Below are positions 20,438 through 29,326 of a stretch of DNA of 64,000 bases, piece by piece. Numbering within the stretch: the stretch's first letter is position 1; the number at the start of each line of letters is the position of its first letter. Below the pieces are notes generated by a model. It was not told the DNA's origin. It made no database searches and saw only the letters and a list, made by a program, of their open reading frames with translations. A program made the position numbers and the translations under genes. Origin of the DNA: VXNE01 sp963668365 (GTDB lineage Bacteria; Pseudomonadota; Gammaproteobacteria; Pseudomonadales; Azotimanducaceae); NCBI GenBank assembly GCA_963668365.1, contig OY764266.1:4588001-4652000 (forward strand), written 5' to 3'.

Positions 20438-21247
20438 ATGCACTATCCGGCCATTGACCCGATCGCCTTGCAGCTCGGTCCGTTTGCGCTGCGCTGGTAC
20501 GGCCTCATGTACCTGCTCGCTTTCGGCGCTTTCTTTCTGCTCGGCAAAGCCCGGGCCCGAGATCGCGGATTCACCTCCGCCGATGTCTCAGACCTCGTCT
20601 TCTACGGCGTCGCCGGCGTGGTGCTTGGCGGACGCATCGGCTTCGCGTTCATCTACGGTCTTGATCGGCTCGCCCAGGATCCGCTCTGGCTATTCCGCAT
20701 CTGGGAAGGCGGCATGTCCTTTCACGGCGGGCTCGTAGGCGCGGTCGGCGCGATGTGGCTGCAGGCGAGAGTCAAGGGGCGCTCGTTTCTCGAGGTGGCG
20801 GATTTCGTCGCGCCGCTGGTACCCCTCGGACTCGGTTTCGGCCGGCTCGGGAACTTCATCAACACCGAGTTGCCCGGACGCATCACGGATTCGTCGCTAG
20901 GCGTCCATTTCCCCTGTGCGGCCGTGCGCGAACTGACGGCGACCTGCTTCGGCGAGTTCGAGGCGGTCACGCGCCACGTATCGAGCCTCTATCAGGCCAG
21001 CGGCGAGGGCCTGGTGCTTTTCGCCGTCGTCTGGCTCTACTCGCGGCGCGCGCGACCGACGGGTTCCGTCGCGGGCACATTCCTCGTCACCGGCGGAACC
21101 TTGAGGTTTGCCACCGAGTTCTTCCGCGAACCCGATCCCCACCTCGGCCTGCTCCTCTTCGACACCCTCTCCATGGGCCAAATCCTTTCGCTCCCGGTCG
21201 TGGCATTCGGCGTCTTTCTCATGAATCCAAGGTGGGCCGGCCGATGA
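20438..21247 (+). CDS. lgt: Prolipoprotein diacylglyceryl transferase
   Basis: Inner-membrane enzyme that adds diacylglycerol to the lipobox Cys of lipoproteins. 269 aa with several hydrophobic helices (YGLMYLLAFGAFFLLG, GLVGAVGAMWLQ, VLFAVVWLYS and others). The Lgt signature is present as GRLGNFINTELPGR. The conserved SFHGGLVG and RFATEFFREPD segments, both at the active site, are also visible. lgt lies next to thyA in E. coli; here an NRDE gene intervenes. Confidence 0.95.
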   Translation: MHYPAIDPIALQLGPFALRWYGLMYLLAFGAFFLLGKARARDRGFTSADVSDLVFYGVAGVVLGGRIGFAFIYGLDRLAQDPLWLFRIWEGGMSFHGGLVGAVGAMWLQARVKGRSFLEVADFVAPLVPLGLGFGRLGNFINTELPGRITDSSLGVHFPCAAVRELTATCFGEFEAVTRHVSSLYQASGEGLVLFAVVWLYSRRARPTGSVAGTFLVTGGTLRFATEFFREPDPHLGLLLFDTLSMGQILSLPVVAFGVFLMNPRWAGR

Positions 21248-21275
21248 CGCCGGACACCCTTCCCGCGCATTCGCA

Positions 21276-21779
21276 ATGAAAGTCTCCCTGATCTGGGCCA
21301 TGTCCCGCAACCGCGTCATCGGCCGGAACAACCGGCTGCCGTGGAGATTGCCGAAGGACTCCCGGTTCTTTCGGACCATCACCACGGGCAAACCGGTCGT
21401 CATGGGGCGCCGGACCTTCGAATCCGTGGGACAACCCCTGGCGGGACGCACCAACATCGTCCTCACGCGTTCGGAATTCACGCACGATGGGGTCCGGATC
21501 GTCCCGACCCTGGACGCCGCCCTCGAAATCGCCGAGAGCCAATGCCTCATCGACGGGCTGGAGGAGTGTTTCGTGACGGGCGGCGCCGACATATACGCCC
21601 TGGCCTTGCCGCGGGCCGACCGTCTCTACGAAACGCTGATTGACGCCGATATCGACGGCGATACCTTCTTCCCGCCCTACGACGCTTCAGAATTCACGCT
21701 GGTCGCAAAGGAGGATTTCGATGCGGACGAGGAACACGCGTTCTCATTCTCGATTCGGGTACTGGATCGCAAGCGCTAG
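21276..21779 (+). CDS. folA: Dihydrofolate reductase
   Basis: NADPH-dependent reduction of dihydrofolate. 167 aa with VSLIWAMSRNRVIGRNNRLPW, PKDSRFFRTITTGKPVVMGRRTFESVGQPLAGRTNIVLT (shown broken in the family as separate blocks) and VTGGADIYALALP. The substrate-binding acidic residue falls in LPKDSRFF, replacing the more usual LPADL. The last 59 bases overlap the start of the S9 peptidase gene in another frame. Confidence 0.94.
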   Translation: MKVSLIWAMSRNRVIGRNNRLPWRLPKDSRFFRTITTGKPVVMGRRTFESVGQPLAGRTNIVLTRSEFTHDGVRIVPTLDAALEIAESQCLIDGLEECFVTGGADIYALALPRADRLYETLIDADIDGDTFFPPYDASEFTLVAKEDFDADEEHAFSFSIRVLDRKR

Positions 21780-23727
21780 CGCCGCAGCGCTTGTCTGGGT
21801 TTGTGCCGGCGCCGCCGGTCAACAACCGGAACGCGCCGCTGTCGGCCAACTCGAAATCGAAGGCGTGCCGCCGGTTCCCGACACGCTTCTGGCGAGATTG
21901 CGACCGTATCAGAACACCCGCCGGGCGAGCTTTCTCGGCTGGGTCGGGGACGGCATTCTCATCGGAACGCGATTCGGCAACACCACGCAGCTCCATCGCG
22001 TGGAGACGCCGCTGGGCGCCCGCCGCCAACTCACCTTCTTCGACGAGCCCGTAGGGGCGGCACACGTCAGTCCCCTGCCGGCGCCCGAGAGTTTCATCTA
22101 CGCCAGGGACATCGGCGGCTCGGAGTTCTACCAGCTATTCCGGTTCAACTTCGCGCGCGGCGACTCCGTGATGCTGACGGACGGGAAGTCCCGCTACTCC
22201 AACGTCGCCTGGTCGAAAGACGGCCAACAGTTCGCGTACACGACGACGGAACGCAACGGCGTAGACTGGGACATCCACATCCAGGACCTCGCCGGCAACA
22301 CCACGGTCGCCCTTGCGGCCGGGGGGCCCGGCTGGCGCACGACCGACTGGTCACCGGAAGGGGCGAGCCTGCTCGCCATCCGCTACGTCTCCATCAACGA
22401 GTCCTACCTGTACGAGGTCGACATCCAAACCGGATCGGCGAAGCGGCTTCTGGCCGACACCCCGCCCGCCGCGATCATCAACGCCGAATACGACAACACC
22501 GGCGGCTACGTGTTCTTCGCGTCGGATATGCACGCCGAAACCGTCGCCCTGCGCCGGTTGCGCCGCGCCGACGGCGAGGTCGATGTCGTCGCTGCGGATT
22601 CTCGATGGGGTGTCGAACAGTTCACGACCCGGGGCGACCGTCTCGCCTACACGATCAACGAGGACGGTTTCAGTCGCTTGAGTGTCCTGGAGTTGTCGAA
22701 CATGACACCCGTAGCGCTGCCCGAATTGCCGAGCGGCATCTACTTCTCCCTGAAGTTCTCCGCTGACGGCAGCCGACTCGGCTTTGCCGTGAACCGTGCC
22801 GCAGCACCCACGGATGTCTACAGCATCGACTTCGCCGAAACGTCCCTGACCCGCTGGACCCGGAGCGAGCCCGGCGGCCTGCGCGAGGAAGATATGGCGG
22901 AACCGGAGCTGATCCGCTATGCCACCTTCGACGGCCGAGAGATTCCGGCGTTTGTCTACCTGCCGGCCGGCGACGGGCCGCATCCGGTGCTGATAGACAT
23001 CCACGGCGGTCCCGAAGGCCAGCATCGGCCCCGGTTTTCCTCCGCGACGCAATTCCGCGTCAACGAATTGGGTATCGCCGCCGTGGCGCCAAACGTGCGC
23101 GGTTCCGCCGGCTACGGCAAGGCGTACCTCAAACTGGACAACGGCTACCTGAGAGAAGACAGCGTGAGGGATATCGGTGCGCTGCTCGACTGGATCGCCA
23201 CCCGCGACGACCTTGACGCGGGCCGCGTCGTTGTGTCGGGCGGGTCCTACGGCGGCTACATGGTGCTCGCTTCCCTGGTGCATTTCGGTGATCGCCTCGT
23301 CGGCGGCGTCGAACGCGTCGGGATCAGCAATTTCGTCAGTTTCCTGGAGAACACGCAGGGGTATCGCCGCGATCTTCGGCGGGTGGAGTATGGCGACGAG
23401 CGGGATCCCGATATGCGCGCGTTCCTGCAGCGCATTTCTCCCCTGAACCAGGTCGAACGCATCGCGAGACCCATGCTTATCTCCCAGGGGCTGAACGACC
23501 CGCGCGTTCCCGCAAGCGAGAGCGAACAGATCGTCGCCGCCCTGCGCGAGCGCAACGTGCCGGTGTGGTACGTGCTCGCGCACGACGAGGGGCACGGTTT
23601 CCGGAAGAAAGTGAACCGCGACTACCTGATGGCCGCGACGGCGCTTTTCCTCGATCGCCACCTGCTGAGCGGTGCGGCCGAGCGAGCGTCTGGCGGCGTC
23701 GTCAATCAGGGCGCGCCGGTGGAATAG
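21721..23727 (+). CDS. Secreted S9 family (prolyl oligopeptidase) peptidase
   Basis: Exported serine peptidase, 668 aa. An N-terminal signal peptide is visible (Arg-rich start, then IASASAAALVWVCAGAAG). A beta-propeller of WD40-like repeats follows, and the C-terminal alpha/beta hydrolase has Ser in SGGSYGGYM, Asp in NDPRVP and His in DEGHGF. The start is set by AAGGAGG ending seven bases before the ATG at 21721, inside folA. The last 32 or so residues are repeated in diverged form at 24424-24576, the trace of a second S9 gene. Confidence 0.91.
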   Translation: MRTRNTRSHSRFGYWIASASAAALVWVCAGAAGQQPERAAVGQLEIEGVPPVPDTLLARLRPYQNTRRASFLGWVGDGILIGTRFGNTTQLHRVETPLGARRQLTFFDEPVGAAHVSPLPAPESFIYARDIGGSEFYQLFRFNFARGDSVMLTDGKSRYSNVAWSKDGQQFAYTTTERNGVDWDIHIQDLAGNTTVALAAGGPGWRTTDWSPEGASLLAIRYVSINESYLYEVDIQTGSAKRLLADTPPAAIINAEYDNTGGYVFFASDMHAETVALRRLRRADGEVDVVAADSRWGVEQFTTRGDRLAYTINEDGFSRLSVLELSNMTPVALPELPSGIYFSLKFSADGSRLGFAVNRAAAPTDVYSIDFAETSLTRWTRSEPGGLREEDMAEPELIRYATFDGREIPAFVYLPAGDGPHPVLIDIHGGPEGQHRPRFSSATQFRVNELGIAAVAPNVRGSAGYGKAYLKLDNGYLREDSVRDIGALLDWIATRDDLDAGRVVVSGGSYGGYMVLASLVHFGDRLVGGVERVGISNFVSFLENTQGYRRDLRRVEYGDERDPDMRAFLQRISPLNQVERIARPMLISQGLNDPRVPASESEQIVAALRERNVPVWYVLAHDEGHGFRKKVNRDYLMAATALFLDRHLLSGAAERASGGVVNQGAPVE

Positions 23728-23734
23728 AGTTCTG

Positions 23735-23764
23735 TTGCAAAAACGCTGCTGAAAAAAGTATGAT
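23735..23764 (+). promoter_or_regulatory. Promoter of the second VapBC-like pair
   Basis: TTGCAA (23735-23740), 18-base spacer, TATGAT (23759-23764), in the AT-rich gap immediately after the S9 peptidase stop. Transcription would start about 25 bases before the antitoxin ATG. No palindrome comparable to that of the first pair is evident. Confidence 0.6.
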
Positions 23765-23796
23765 TTTCCGCATTCGCTTTTCATATTTTGGTTTTC

Positions 23797-24012
23797 ATGC
23801 GAATCTCCGAACGCGGGCAAATCACCATTCCGAAGAAACTCAGGGATCGGTTCGGCATGAACCACAATGTCGAAGTGGAGTTGACGCCCACTCGGAACGG
23901 TCTGCTGATTCGCAAGCGATCCGCAGCCGATCACCCCGTTGAGGGCATCTACGCGATACTGGGCCGCGGGGGCAGCACCGACGACCGCCTTGAGGAGATT
24001 CGTGGCCGGTGA
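23797..24012 (+). CDS. AbrB/MazE-fold antitoxin
   Basis: 71 aa with the swapped-hairpin pattern RISERGQITIPKKLRDRFGM and EVELTPTRNGLLIRKR. The tail DDRLEEIRGR is typical of VapB partners. The ATG at 23797 is used; a TTG three codons earlier is possible. Its stop overlaps the GTG of the toxin. It is unlike the first antitoxin (18060) beyond the shared fold, so this is a separate module and not a tandem copy. Confidence 0.84.
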   Translation: MRISERGQITIPKKLRDRFGMNHNVEVELTPTRNGLLIRKRSAADHPVEGIYAILGRGGSTDDRLEEIRGR

Positions 24013-24419
24013 TAACGGCGGTCGACACCAGCGTTCTGCTGGATGTATTCCTGCCTGATGACCGGCATGGCGAACGGTCGAAGCAACGGCTTCGGGCGGC
24101 GTACGACGATGGGGCGATCATCGTCTGCGATATCGTCTATGCGGAACTCGCGGCGTTTTTTCGTGATCGGGATGCGCTGGACGGCACATTGCGGGCGATC
24201 AATGTGAGCGGATCGCGGATCGACGCGTCCATCGCACACGAAGCCGGGCTGCGTTGGAAGCGTTCCCGCGAGGCTGGCGGACCGCGAAAACGGATCATCT
24301 CGGATTTCCTTATCGGCGCACATGCGATGATCGCCGCCGATGCCTTCCTTACACGCGACCGCGGTTTTTTTTCGACCTATTTCCCGGAAATGGTTCTTTG
24401 GGCGAATACACACGCGTGA
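24009..24419 (+). CDS. PIN-domain toxin (VapC-like)
   Basis: 136 aa putative ribonuclease. Acidic PIN residues are seen in TAVDTSVLLDVFLPDD, VYAELAAFF, IISDFLIGAHA and FLTRDRGFFSTYFPEM. The start is GTG at 24009, four bases overlapping the antitoxin. Directly after its stop comes the truncated tail of an S9 peptidase gene, so the pair appears to sit in the place of most of a lost paralogue. Confidence 0.85.
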   Translation: MITAVDTSVLLDVFLPDDRHGERSKQRLRAAYDDGAIIVCDIVYAELAAFFRDRDALDGTLRAINVSGSRIDASIAHEAGLRWKRSREAGGPRKRIISDFLIGAHAMIAADAFLTRDRGFFSTYFPEMVLWANTHA

Positions 24420-24423
24420 CCGT

Positions 24424-24576
24424 TGGCGGTCACGCCACGAGGGGCACGGCTTTCGGAAGAAGGTAACTCGCGACTACCTGATGGCGAAGACGGTGCTGTT
24501 CCTCGATCGGCACTTGCTGAACGGAGCGATCAGGCGGTCAGGCGCCGGAGTTGCACCTGGCGGTGCCGTAAACTAG
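24424..24576 (+). pseudogene. C-terminal remnant of a second S9 peptidase gene
   Basis: The frame ending at the TAG at 24574 encodes HEGHGFRKKVTRDYLMAKT and VLFLDRHLLNGA. These match, with few changes, the end of the S9 peptidase at 23581-23727 (EGHGFRKKVNRDYLMAAT, LFLDRHLLSGA), then diverge. It lacks everything upstream of the catalytic His segment and has no start of its own. The nucleotide match is clear but imperfect, so it is an old paralogue and not a recent duplication made by the toxin-antitoxin insertion. Confidence 0.8.
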
Positions 24577-24630
24577 CGTGCAGCGAAATATGGCTACTCT
24601 GGAATGGTCCTGAGACAGGAGAGGCGAATC

Positions 24631-26907
24631 GTGGCGAATGAGAGCGACAACAAGTGGATCGGCAAGCGGACGATCCGACCCGACGGCGAAGACAAGGTAA
24701 CGGGGCGCGCGAACTTCGGCGCGGATTTCGCGCAACCACACATGCTCTGGGGAAAGATACTCAGAAGCCCCCACCCGCACGCCCGGATCAAGTCCATCAA
24801 CCTCGAGCGGGCCGCCGCGGCCGACGGTGTCAGGGCCGTCATGTGCGGCGACGACCTGATCCACTTCCCGGTGGATATCCCGGCACCCGCCGGTCCCCAG
24901 GACCTGCGCTACGTCAGCCGCAACGTCATGGCGCGCGACAAGGCGCTTTACGCCGGCCACGCCGTGGCGGCGGTGGCAGCGACATCGGCCCGTGCCGCCG
25001 AAGCCGCGCTCGACCTCATCGATGTCGAGTACAAGGTGTTGCCGTGGGTGATCGACGTCGAGGAAGCCATGCAACCCGACGCACCGCTCCTGCACGACTT
25101 CATGTACACCCAGGGCGTGGACCCGAAACCGTCTAGGCCCTCCAACATCGCCAGTCGATCCGGACTGACCCTGGGAGACGCAGATGCCGGATTCGAGGAC
25201 GCGGACGTCATCATCGAGCGCAATTTCAAGACCAAGCCCGTCCACCAGGGCTACATCGAACCCCACGCCTGCCTGGTCGACGTGTCTCCCAGCGGCCAGG
25301 CCACCATCTGGAGTTCGAGCCAGGGCCAGTTCATGGTGCGCAACGTGACCGCCAAGATGACCGGCGCGAAGCTGTCCGATATTCGCGCCATCCCCGCCGA
25401 GATCGGCGGCGGTTTCGGCGGCAAGACCATCATTTATCTCGAACCCCTCGCCTACACCCTCTCGCGCAAGGCGGGCGCGCCGGTGAAGATGGTGATGACG
25501 CGCGACGAAGTGTTCTGCGCCACCGGACCGACCGCCGGATCGTCGAACACGGTCAAGATCGGCGCCCGCCGCGACGGCCGGATCACCGCGGCCCAGGCCA
25601 CGTTCCGCTTCCAGGCAGGGGCTTTCCCAAGCTCGCCGATACGCGGGGCGTCGAACTGCGCCTTCTCGGCATACGCCATCGACAACGTCAGGGTGACCGG
25701 CTACGACGTCGTGGCGAATCGACCGAAGTGCAACGCCTATCGCGCGCCAGGCTCTCCCATCGCGGCGTTCGGCGTCGAGTCCGTCATCGACGAACTGGCC
25801 GCCGAACTCGGCATCGACCCCATCGAGTTTCGGCTCATGAATGCGGCCCGGGAAGGCACGCGGGCGGCATACGGACCGACCTTCCGCCGCATCGGCTGCG
25901 AGGAAACGCTACGCGCTGCCCAAGGCCATCCGCACTACTCCGCCCCGAAGGGAAAGCTGACCGGTCGTGGCATCGCCTGCGGCGGCTGGATGAACGCGGG
26001 CGGCGAATCCAGCGCGCAGATCAACGTCAACGAGGACGGCACCGTCGCCATCACCACCGGCCATCCGGACATCGGCGGTTCCCGCGCCTCCATGGTGAAC
26101 ATCGTGGCGGAGATCCTGGGCATCCATTACCGCAACATCAGCGCCCAGGTCGGCGACACCAACACCATCGGCTACAGCGCCAGCACCGGCGGCAGTCGCG
26201 TGACCTTCGCGGCCGGCGCAGCGGTCTGGCAGGGCGCCGAAACCATGGTGGAGCAACTGCGGGAACGCGCCGCCATGCTGTGGGACATCGACGTGGACGC
26301 CGTGGATTGGAAAGACGGCCACGCGCATCCCGCCGGCTCCAATGCGGGCGAGTTCGAACCGCTCTCCCTCGCCGAACTCGCATCCAAGGCCGCGCTCACC
26401 GGCGGCCCCATCGCGGTGCAGACCTCGGTCAACGCGCAGGGTCCCGGGCCAGCCTTCGCGACCCACATCTGCGACGTGGAAGTCGATGAAGAAACCGGCC
26501 GCGTGGACGTCACGCGCTATACGGCGGTCCAGGACGCGGGGCGGGCGATACACCCCGACTACGTGGAAGGCCAGATGCAGGGCGGGGTCGCGCAGGGCAT
26601 CGGCTGGGCGTTGAACGAGGAGTACATCTACGACGAGGATGGCCACCTGGAGAATCCGGGCTTCCTCGACTATCGCATTCCCGTCGCTTCGGACCTGCCC
26701 ATGATCGACACCATCGTCGTCGAGGTGCCGAACGACGCGCACCCGCACGGCGTTCGAGGCGCCGGCGAAGTGCCTATCGTGCCGCCCATGGCCGCGGTGG
26801 CCAACGCCATCCACGACGCGACCGGATTGCGGCTTGGCGAACTGCCCATGTCGCCGCCCAAGGTCCTCGCCGCGCTGGCCGCCAAAGGGGAGAACACGGA
26901 CGCCTGA
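24631..26907 (+). CDS. Xanthine dehydrogenase-family molybdopterin-binding subunit
   Basis: Large catalytic subunit of a molybdenum hydroxylase, 758 aa. The N-terminal a/b-hammerhead domain (GRANFGADFAQPHMLWGKILRSPHPHARI) is followed by the Mo-binding domains. Visible are GGGFGGK, AYRAPGSP in the position of the CoxL-type AYR loop, and GVRGAGEVPIVPP with the catalytic Glu. The AYR loop is neither the form I CO-dehydrogenase motif nor AYRGAGR, so it is more likely an aldehyde or aromatic hydroxylase. The GTG at 24631 is preferred for AGGAGAGG upstream. FAD and 2Fe-2S subunits are not adjacent. Confidence 0.87.
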   Translation: MANESDNKWIGKRTIRPDGEDKVTGRANFGADFAQPHMLWGKILRSPHPHARIKSINLERAAAADGVRAVMCGDDLIHFPVDIPAPAGPQDLRYVSRNVMARDKALYAGHAVAAVAATSARAAEAALDLIDVEYKVLPWVIDVEEAMQPDAPLLHDFMYTQGVDPKPSRPSNIASRSGLTLGDADAGFEDADVIIERNFKTKPVHQGYIEPHACLVDVSPSGQATIWSSSQGQFMVRNVTAKMTGAKLSDIRAIPAEIGGGFGGKTIIYLEPLAYTLSRKAGAPVKMVMTRDEVFCATGPTAGSSNTVKIGARRDGRITAAQATFRFQAGAFPSSPIRGASNCAFSAYAIDNVRVTGYDVVANRPKCNAYRAPGSPIAAFGVESVIDELAAELGIDPIEFRLMNAAREGTRAAYGPTFRRIGCEETLRAAQGHPHYSAPKGKLTGRGIACGGWMNAGGESSAQINVNEDGTVAITTGHPDIGGSRASMVNIVAEILGIHYRNISAQVGDTNTIGYSASTGGSRVTFAAGAAVWQGAETMVEQLRERAAMLWDIDVDAVDWKDGHAHPAGSNAGEFEPLSLAELASKAALTGGPIAVQTSVNAQGPGPAFATHICDVEVDEETGRVDVTRYTAVQDAGRAIHPDYVEGQMQGGVAQGIGWALNEEYIYDEDGHLENPGFLDYRIPVASDLPMIDTIVVEVPNDAHPHGVRGAGEVPIVPPMAAVANAIHDATGLRLGELPMSPPKVLAALAAKGENTDA

Positions 26908-26955
26908 GCTCACGGCGTCCGTCAACCCCCAATACCGCTGGCCGCGTGCCAGCGG
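26898..26955 (+). other. Two GC-rich hairpins after the molybdopterin subunit gene
   Basis: GGACGCC (26898-26904) pairs with GGCGTCC (26914-26920), with the stop codon in the 9-base loop. CCGCTGGC (26935-26942) pairs with GCCAGCGG (26948-26955). Neither has a following T run, so they are not classical intrinsic terminators; they may end transcription weakly or protect the mRNA 3' end. Confidence 0.4.
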
Positions 26956-27183
26956 CGGGGCGTTCGCCGCGCACATTGACTGCTCCAGCCGCGGCACCAT
27001 GTGAGGGAATCAGGTCCTGATCCCCGGTCGGCTCACCCGTATCGGCAGCCACGCACCCGTGAACTGTCAAGGTACGATTCAGTGCTTCGTTGGTTCTTCG
27101 CGACGAGAGAGAAATCAATCGAAAACCTGCAATTCCGTTACGGATTTCCTCCCTCGCTTAGTTATCTAACTCACAGGGCCGCT

Positions 27184-27612
27184 ATGAAAGAACGAAGCTT
27201 GTACTTTGATAGTTGGCAGATCGTCGGGGGATTGCGACATTGGGTTTGCTTTGCCTTCGTGTTACTGGGCACGGTTTCAGGTGCGGAGACACCGTCCGAT
27301 GAGCAGTACTACGACATCGACATACCGTCGCTTAATGCTGCTGATGCGCTGAATCGGCTAGCCGAACAAACCGGCGCCACCGTGCTCTTCCCCTACGATC
27401 TTGTCAGAGTCCGGCAAGCCAATGCGGTTACCGGGCGCTACACGCTACGCGATGCCTTGGAGCGTTTGCTCGGGGACTCCGGACTTTCCAGCGGCCTTTC
27501 CGTTAAACGCGTCATTCAGATCTCTCTTGATGAGACCGGTCTGCGCAAAAAAAAAGGAAAGGGAAGCGCGCCCCGTGACGGCGCGTGTTCAGGTTGTCCA
27601 TCACCAGCGTGA
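27184..27612 (+). pseudogene. Truncated TonB-dependent receptor/transducer N-terminus (signal peptide plus STN domain)
   Basis: The ATG at 27184 opens a signal peptide (HWVCFAFVLLGTVSGA) followed by a single STN domain: YYDIDIPSLNAADALNRLAEQTGATVLF and AVTGRYTLRDALERLLGDSG, ending RVIQISLDE. STN domains normally precede a TonB-receptor plug and barrel (about 700 aa more) or a secretin. Here the frame meets an A-run near 27547, then runs into the IS630-type remnant and stops at 27612. The first 120 or so codons are therefore all that is left of the gene. No FecI/FecR-type partners are nearby. The gap upstream (26956-27183) shows no gene. Confidence 0.72.
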
Positions 27613-27740
27613 TTTTCCCGGCGTCCGGTAGCGTTCGGCGACATCGACGAGGAAGCGCGCCCAGTCGACTTGGTCTTGCGCGCGGCCGCCTTGGTCATGT
27701 GCCTCCCGGCCAGCGGCTCGGGCGGGAAGGCAGGATGGCC
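27570..27740 (-). mobile_element. Decayed IS630-type transposase fragment
   Basis: On the minus strand three neighbouring frames give pieces of an IS630-family transposase in the correct order. They are EPLAGR, then VDWARFLVDVAERYRTPG, then KITLVMDNLNT, the last containing the second catalytic Asp of the DDE set. Loss of single bases between the pieces shifts the frame twice (after AAGACCAA and in the GGAAAA stretch). Neither end is recognisable. The fragment sits between the truncated STN gene and hipA and probably caused the STN truncation. Confidence 0.72.
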
Positions 27741-27753
27741 GACGGCGCCAACT

Positions 27754-28998
27754 TCAAAGCGCATGTGCCGCCGCGAGGTCGTCGTGTTCGAACGCGCTTG
27801 CCATGCGGTCGATCTGCGCCGAGCGAATCCCAACTTCAGCTGCGACTTCACGCCAGTGCTTCGTGGCGTCAGCGACCTCGCGCAGGACTTCACGAGCGCG
27901 ATCAAGACGCATTCCGAAGTACTCCGCAGCACTTTCCACCAAATCGATAGAGCAAGTACCCTCGTCGAGGTCAATGTTGGTCGACAGGACCCTCGCCTTC
28001 ACATCAGTGGGCGTTGGGTTCAGGTCGTAAGCTGGCGACAGCGTCCAGCCCGTTTGGTCCCGCAGCACGAACCCATGATTCCGAAGGTGGTCATCAACGT
28101 TTGAAACCAGCACATTGAACGCCATGCGACGAAATAGCGCGACAGCGTCGGATTTCGGTGTCGCCCCATGGCGAGCAAGCGCATCCACGAGTTCCGGATA
28201 GCTGCCGCGATCCCCGTCGGAAGCATCCGTCATCGCCAACGCGGACAGGAACGGAATGCGGATGGCGCCGGCGCGGTCAAAGCGTCGGGAAAGAAGAACC
28301 GGCTGGCCCAGGACGGTGATGAGTCGATGGTGGGGCGTCTCGATTCCGGCTTTTTCCGCGAGTCGAAGAGCAACCTCCTCCCAGGATTCCAGATCGTACT
28401 CGTCGCTCTCCTTCGGGAACTTGGCAATCGAAAGTTGCCCCTGCCCCTCAATGACAGACGATTTCGGCCGGGCGCCGCCGAGGGACGAGCCGGGCGCGAG
28501 TATAAGGCGCAGGTCCTCTGTGGTTTCCTCGTCTCGCGTCATCCGTTCGGTGATGCGCAGCAGACGAGGCAGTTCAACGAGAGCGGGCACGCCGGTGTTC
28601 GCCGGAGCCTGGAAGACCGCTTCACCCGCCCGACGGAAACGCAAGGCGCCAGGACGCGCCATATCCGTGACGCCGAGCAGGTAATCGACTTCGCCAAGAG
28701 TGCGCACGGTCCGGTTCTCCCGCTCAGCGCGAAAGCGTTCAGCGCGCCGCATCAACTGACGTCCCCAAGTGTCCGGCGCAGAGTCGCCGATGGACCCGAA
28801 CAGGCTTTGGTTCGACGGCGAAAACACCCCTGGCGTCAACTGCAGGGCCGGTTCCAGGGCGAATCGGTTGTGATCTTCCAGCCACGCATCGACGTATTCG
28901 AAGGTGACCGTCTCGCGCCGTCCACGGAGATGGCGGCGCATCAGACCGACAGGATACGTCCGTCCGTTGAGGTCCACGTGTACTTCTATGTCATGCAT
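27754..28998 (-). CDS. HipA-like kinase toxin
   Basis: Ser/Thr kinase of the HipA family, 414 aa. E. coli HipA phosphorylates glutamyl-tRNA synthetase. Catalytic features are present. The autophosphorylated Ser loop is GSSLGGARPK (about 170-179), the ATP Lys193 is in SIAKFPKE, the catalytic Asp/Asn are in NVDDHLRNHGF, and the metal-binding Asp is in LSPAYDLNPTP. The ATG at 28998 is chosen; upstream codons belong to hipB. It overlaps hipB by 8 bases. The module is apparently intact. Confidence 0.9.
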   Translation of the reverse strand: MHDIEVHVDLNGRTYPVGLMRRHLRGRRETVTFEYVDAWLEDHNRFALEPALQLTPGVFSPSNQSLFGSIGDSAPDTWGRQLMRRAERFRAERENRTVRTLGEVDYLLGVTDMARPGALRFRRAGEAVFQAPANTGVPALVELPRLLRITERMTRDEETTEDLRLILAPGSSLGGARPKSSVIEGQGQLSIAKFPKESDEYDLESWEEVALRLAEKAGIETPHHRLITVLGQPVLLSRRFDRAGAIRIPFLSALAMTDASDGDRGSYPELVDALARHGATPKSDAVALFRRMAFNVLVSNVDDHLRNHGFVLRDQTGWTLSPAYDLNPTPTDVKARVLSTNIDLDEGTCSIDLVESAAEYFGMRLDRAREVLREVADATKHWREVAAEVGIRSAQIDRMASAFEHDDLAAAHAL

Positions 28999-29326
28999 CG
29001 CGATCTCGCGGGGCCGGGCGCCGCAAGCGCGCGCGCGTCGGCAGGTCGGCGGCGGCAAGCGCCTGGCCGACCTCGTCGCGGCTGACATGCGCCGTTCGAC
29101 GCAGCCCTTCGAGCAATCCAAGGGAGTGCAGGACCGACGCGTAGATTCCGATACTGACTCGCGGGTCCCCCTGCTCTATACGCTGTAGCGTTGCTCTAGA
29201 GGTAAACGCCCGCGCGGCAAGGATGTCCATGGGGAGGCGACGACGGAGACGGGCCTCGCGAAGGTCCGCCCCGAGTTCCCGAAGCGCAAGGCGGGCTGCC
29301 GCGGGCGGATAATGCGGAGTCGGCAT
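28991..29326 (-). CDS. HipB-like Xre-family antitoxin
   Basis: 111 aa DNA-binding antitoxin with an HTH of the Cro/CI type: LGADLREARLRRRLPMDILAARAFTSRATLQRIEQGDPRVSIGIYASVLHSLGL, given here in family order. It overlaps hipA, the normal hipBA arrangement. The ATG at 29326 has no ribosome site and lies three bases behind TATACAT, so either the mRNA is leaderless or the true start is a later codon. The AT-rich stretch at 29327-29390 is the probable promoter/operator. Confidence 0.85.
   Translation of the reverse strand: MPTPHYPPAAARLALRELGADLREARLRRRLPMDILAARAFTSRATLQRIEQGDPRVSIGIYASVLHSLGLLEGLRRTAHVSRDEVGQALAAADLPTRARLRRPAPRDRDA

Noticed and set aside
24374..24598. Continuation of the S9 remnant upstream into the PIN toxin region
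   Set aside because: Similarity to the S9 C-terminus begins only at about 24424; before that the DNA is coding for the toxin.
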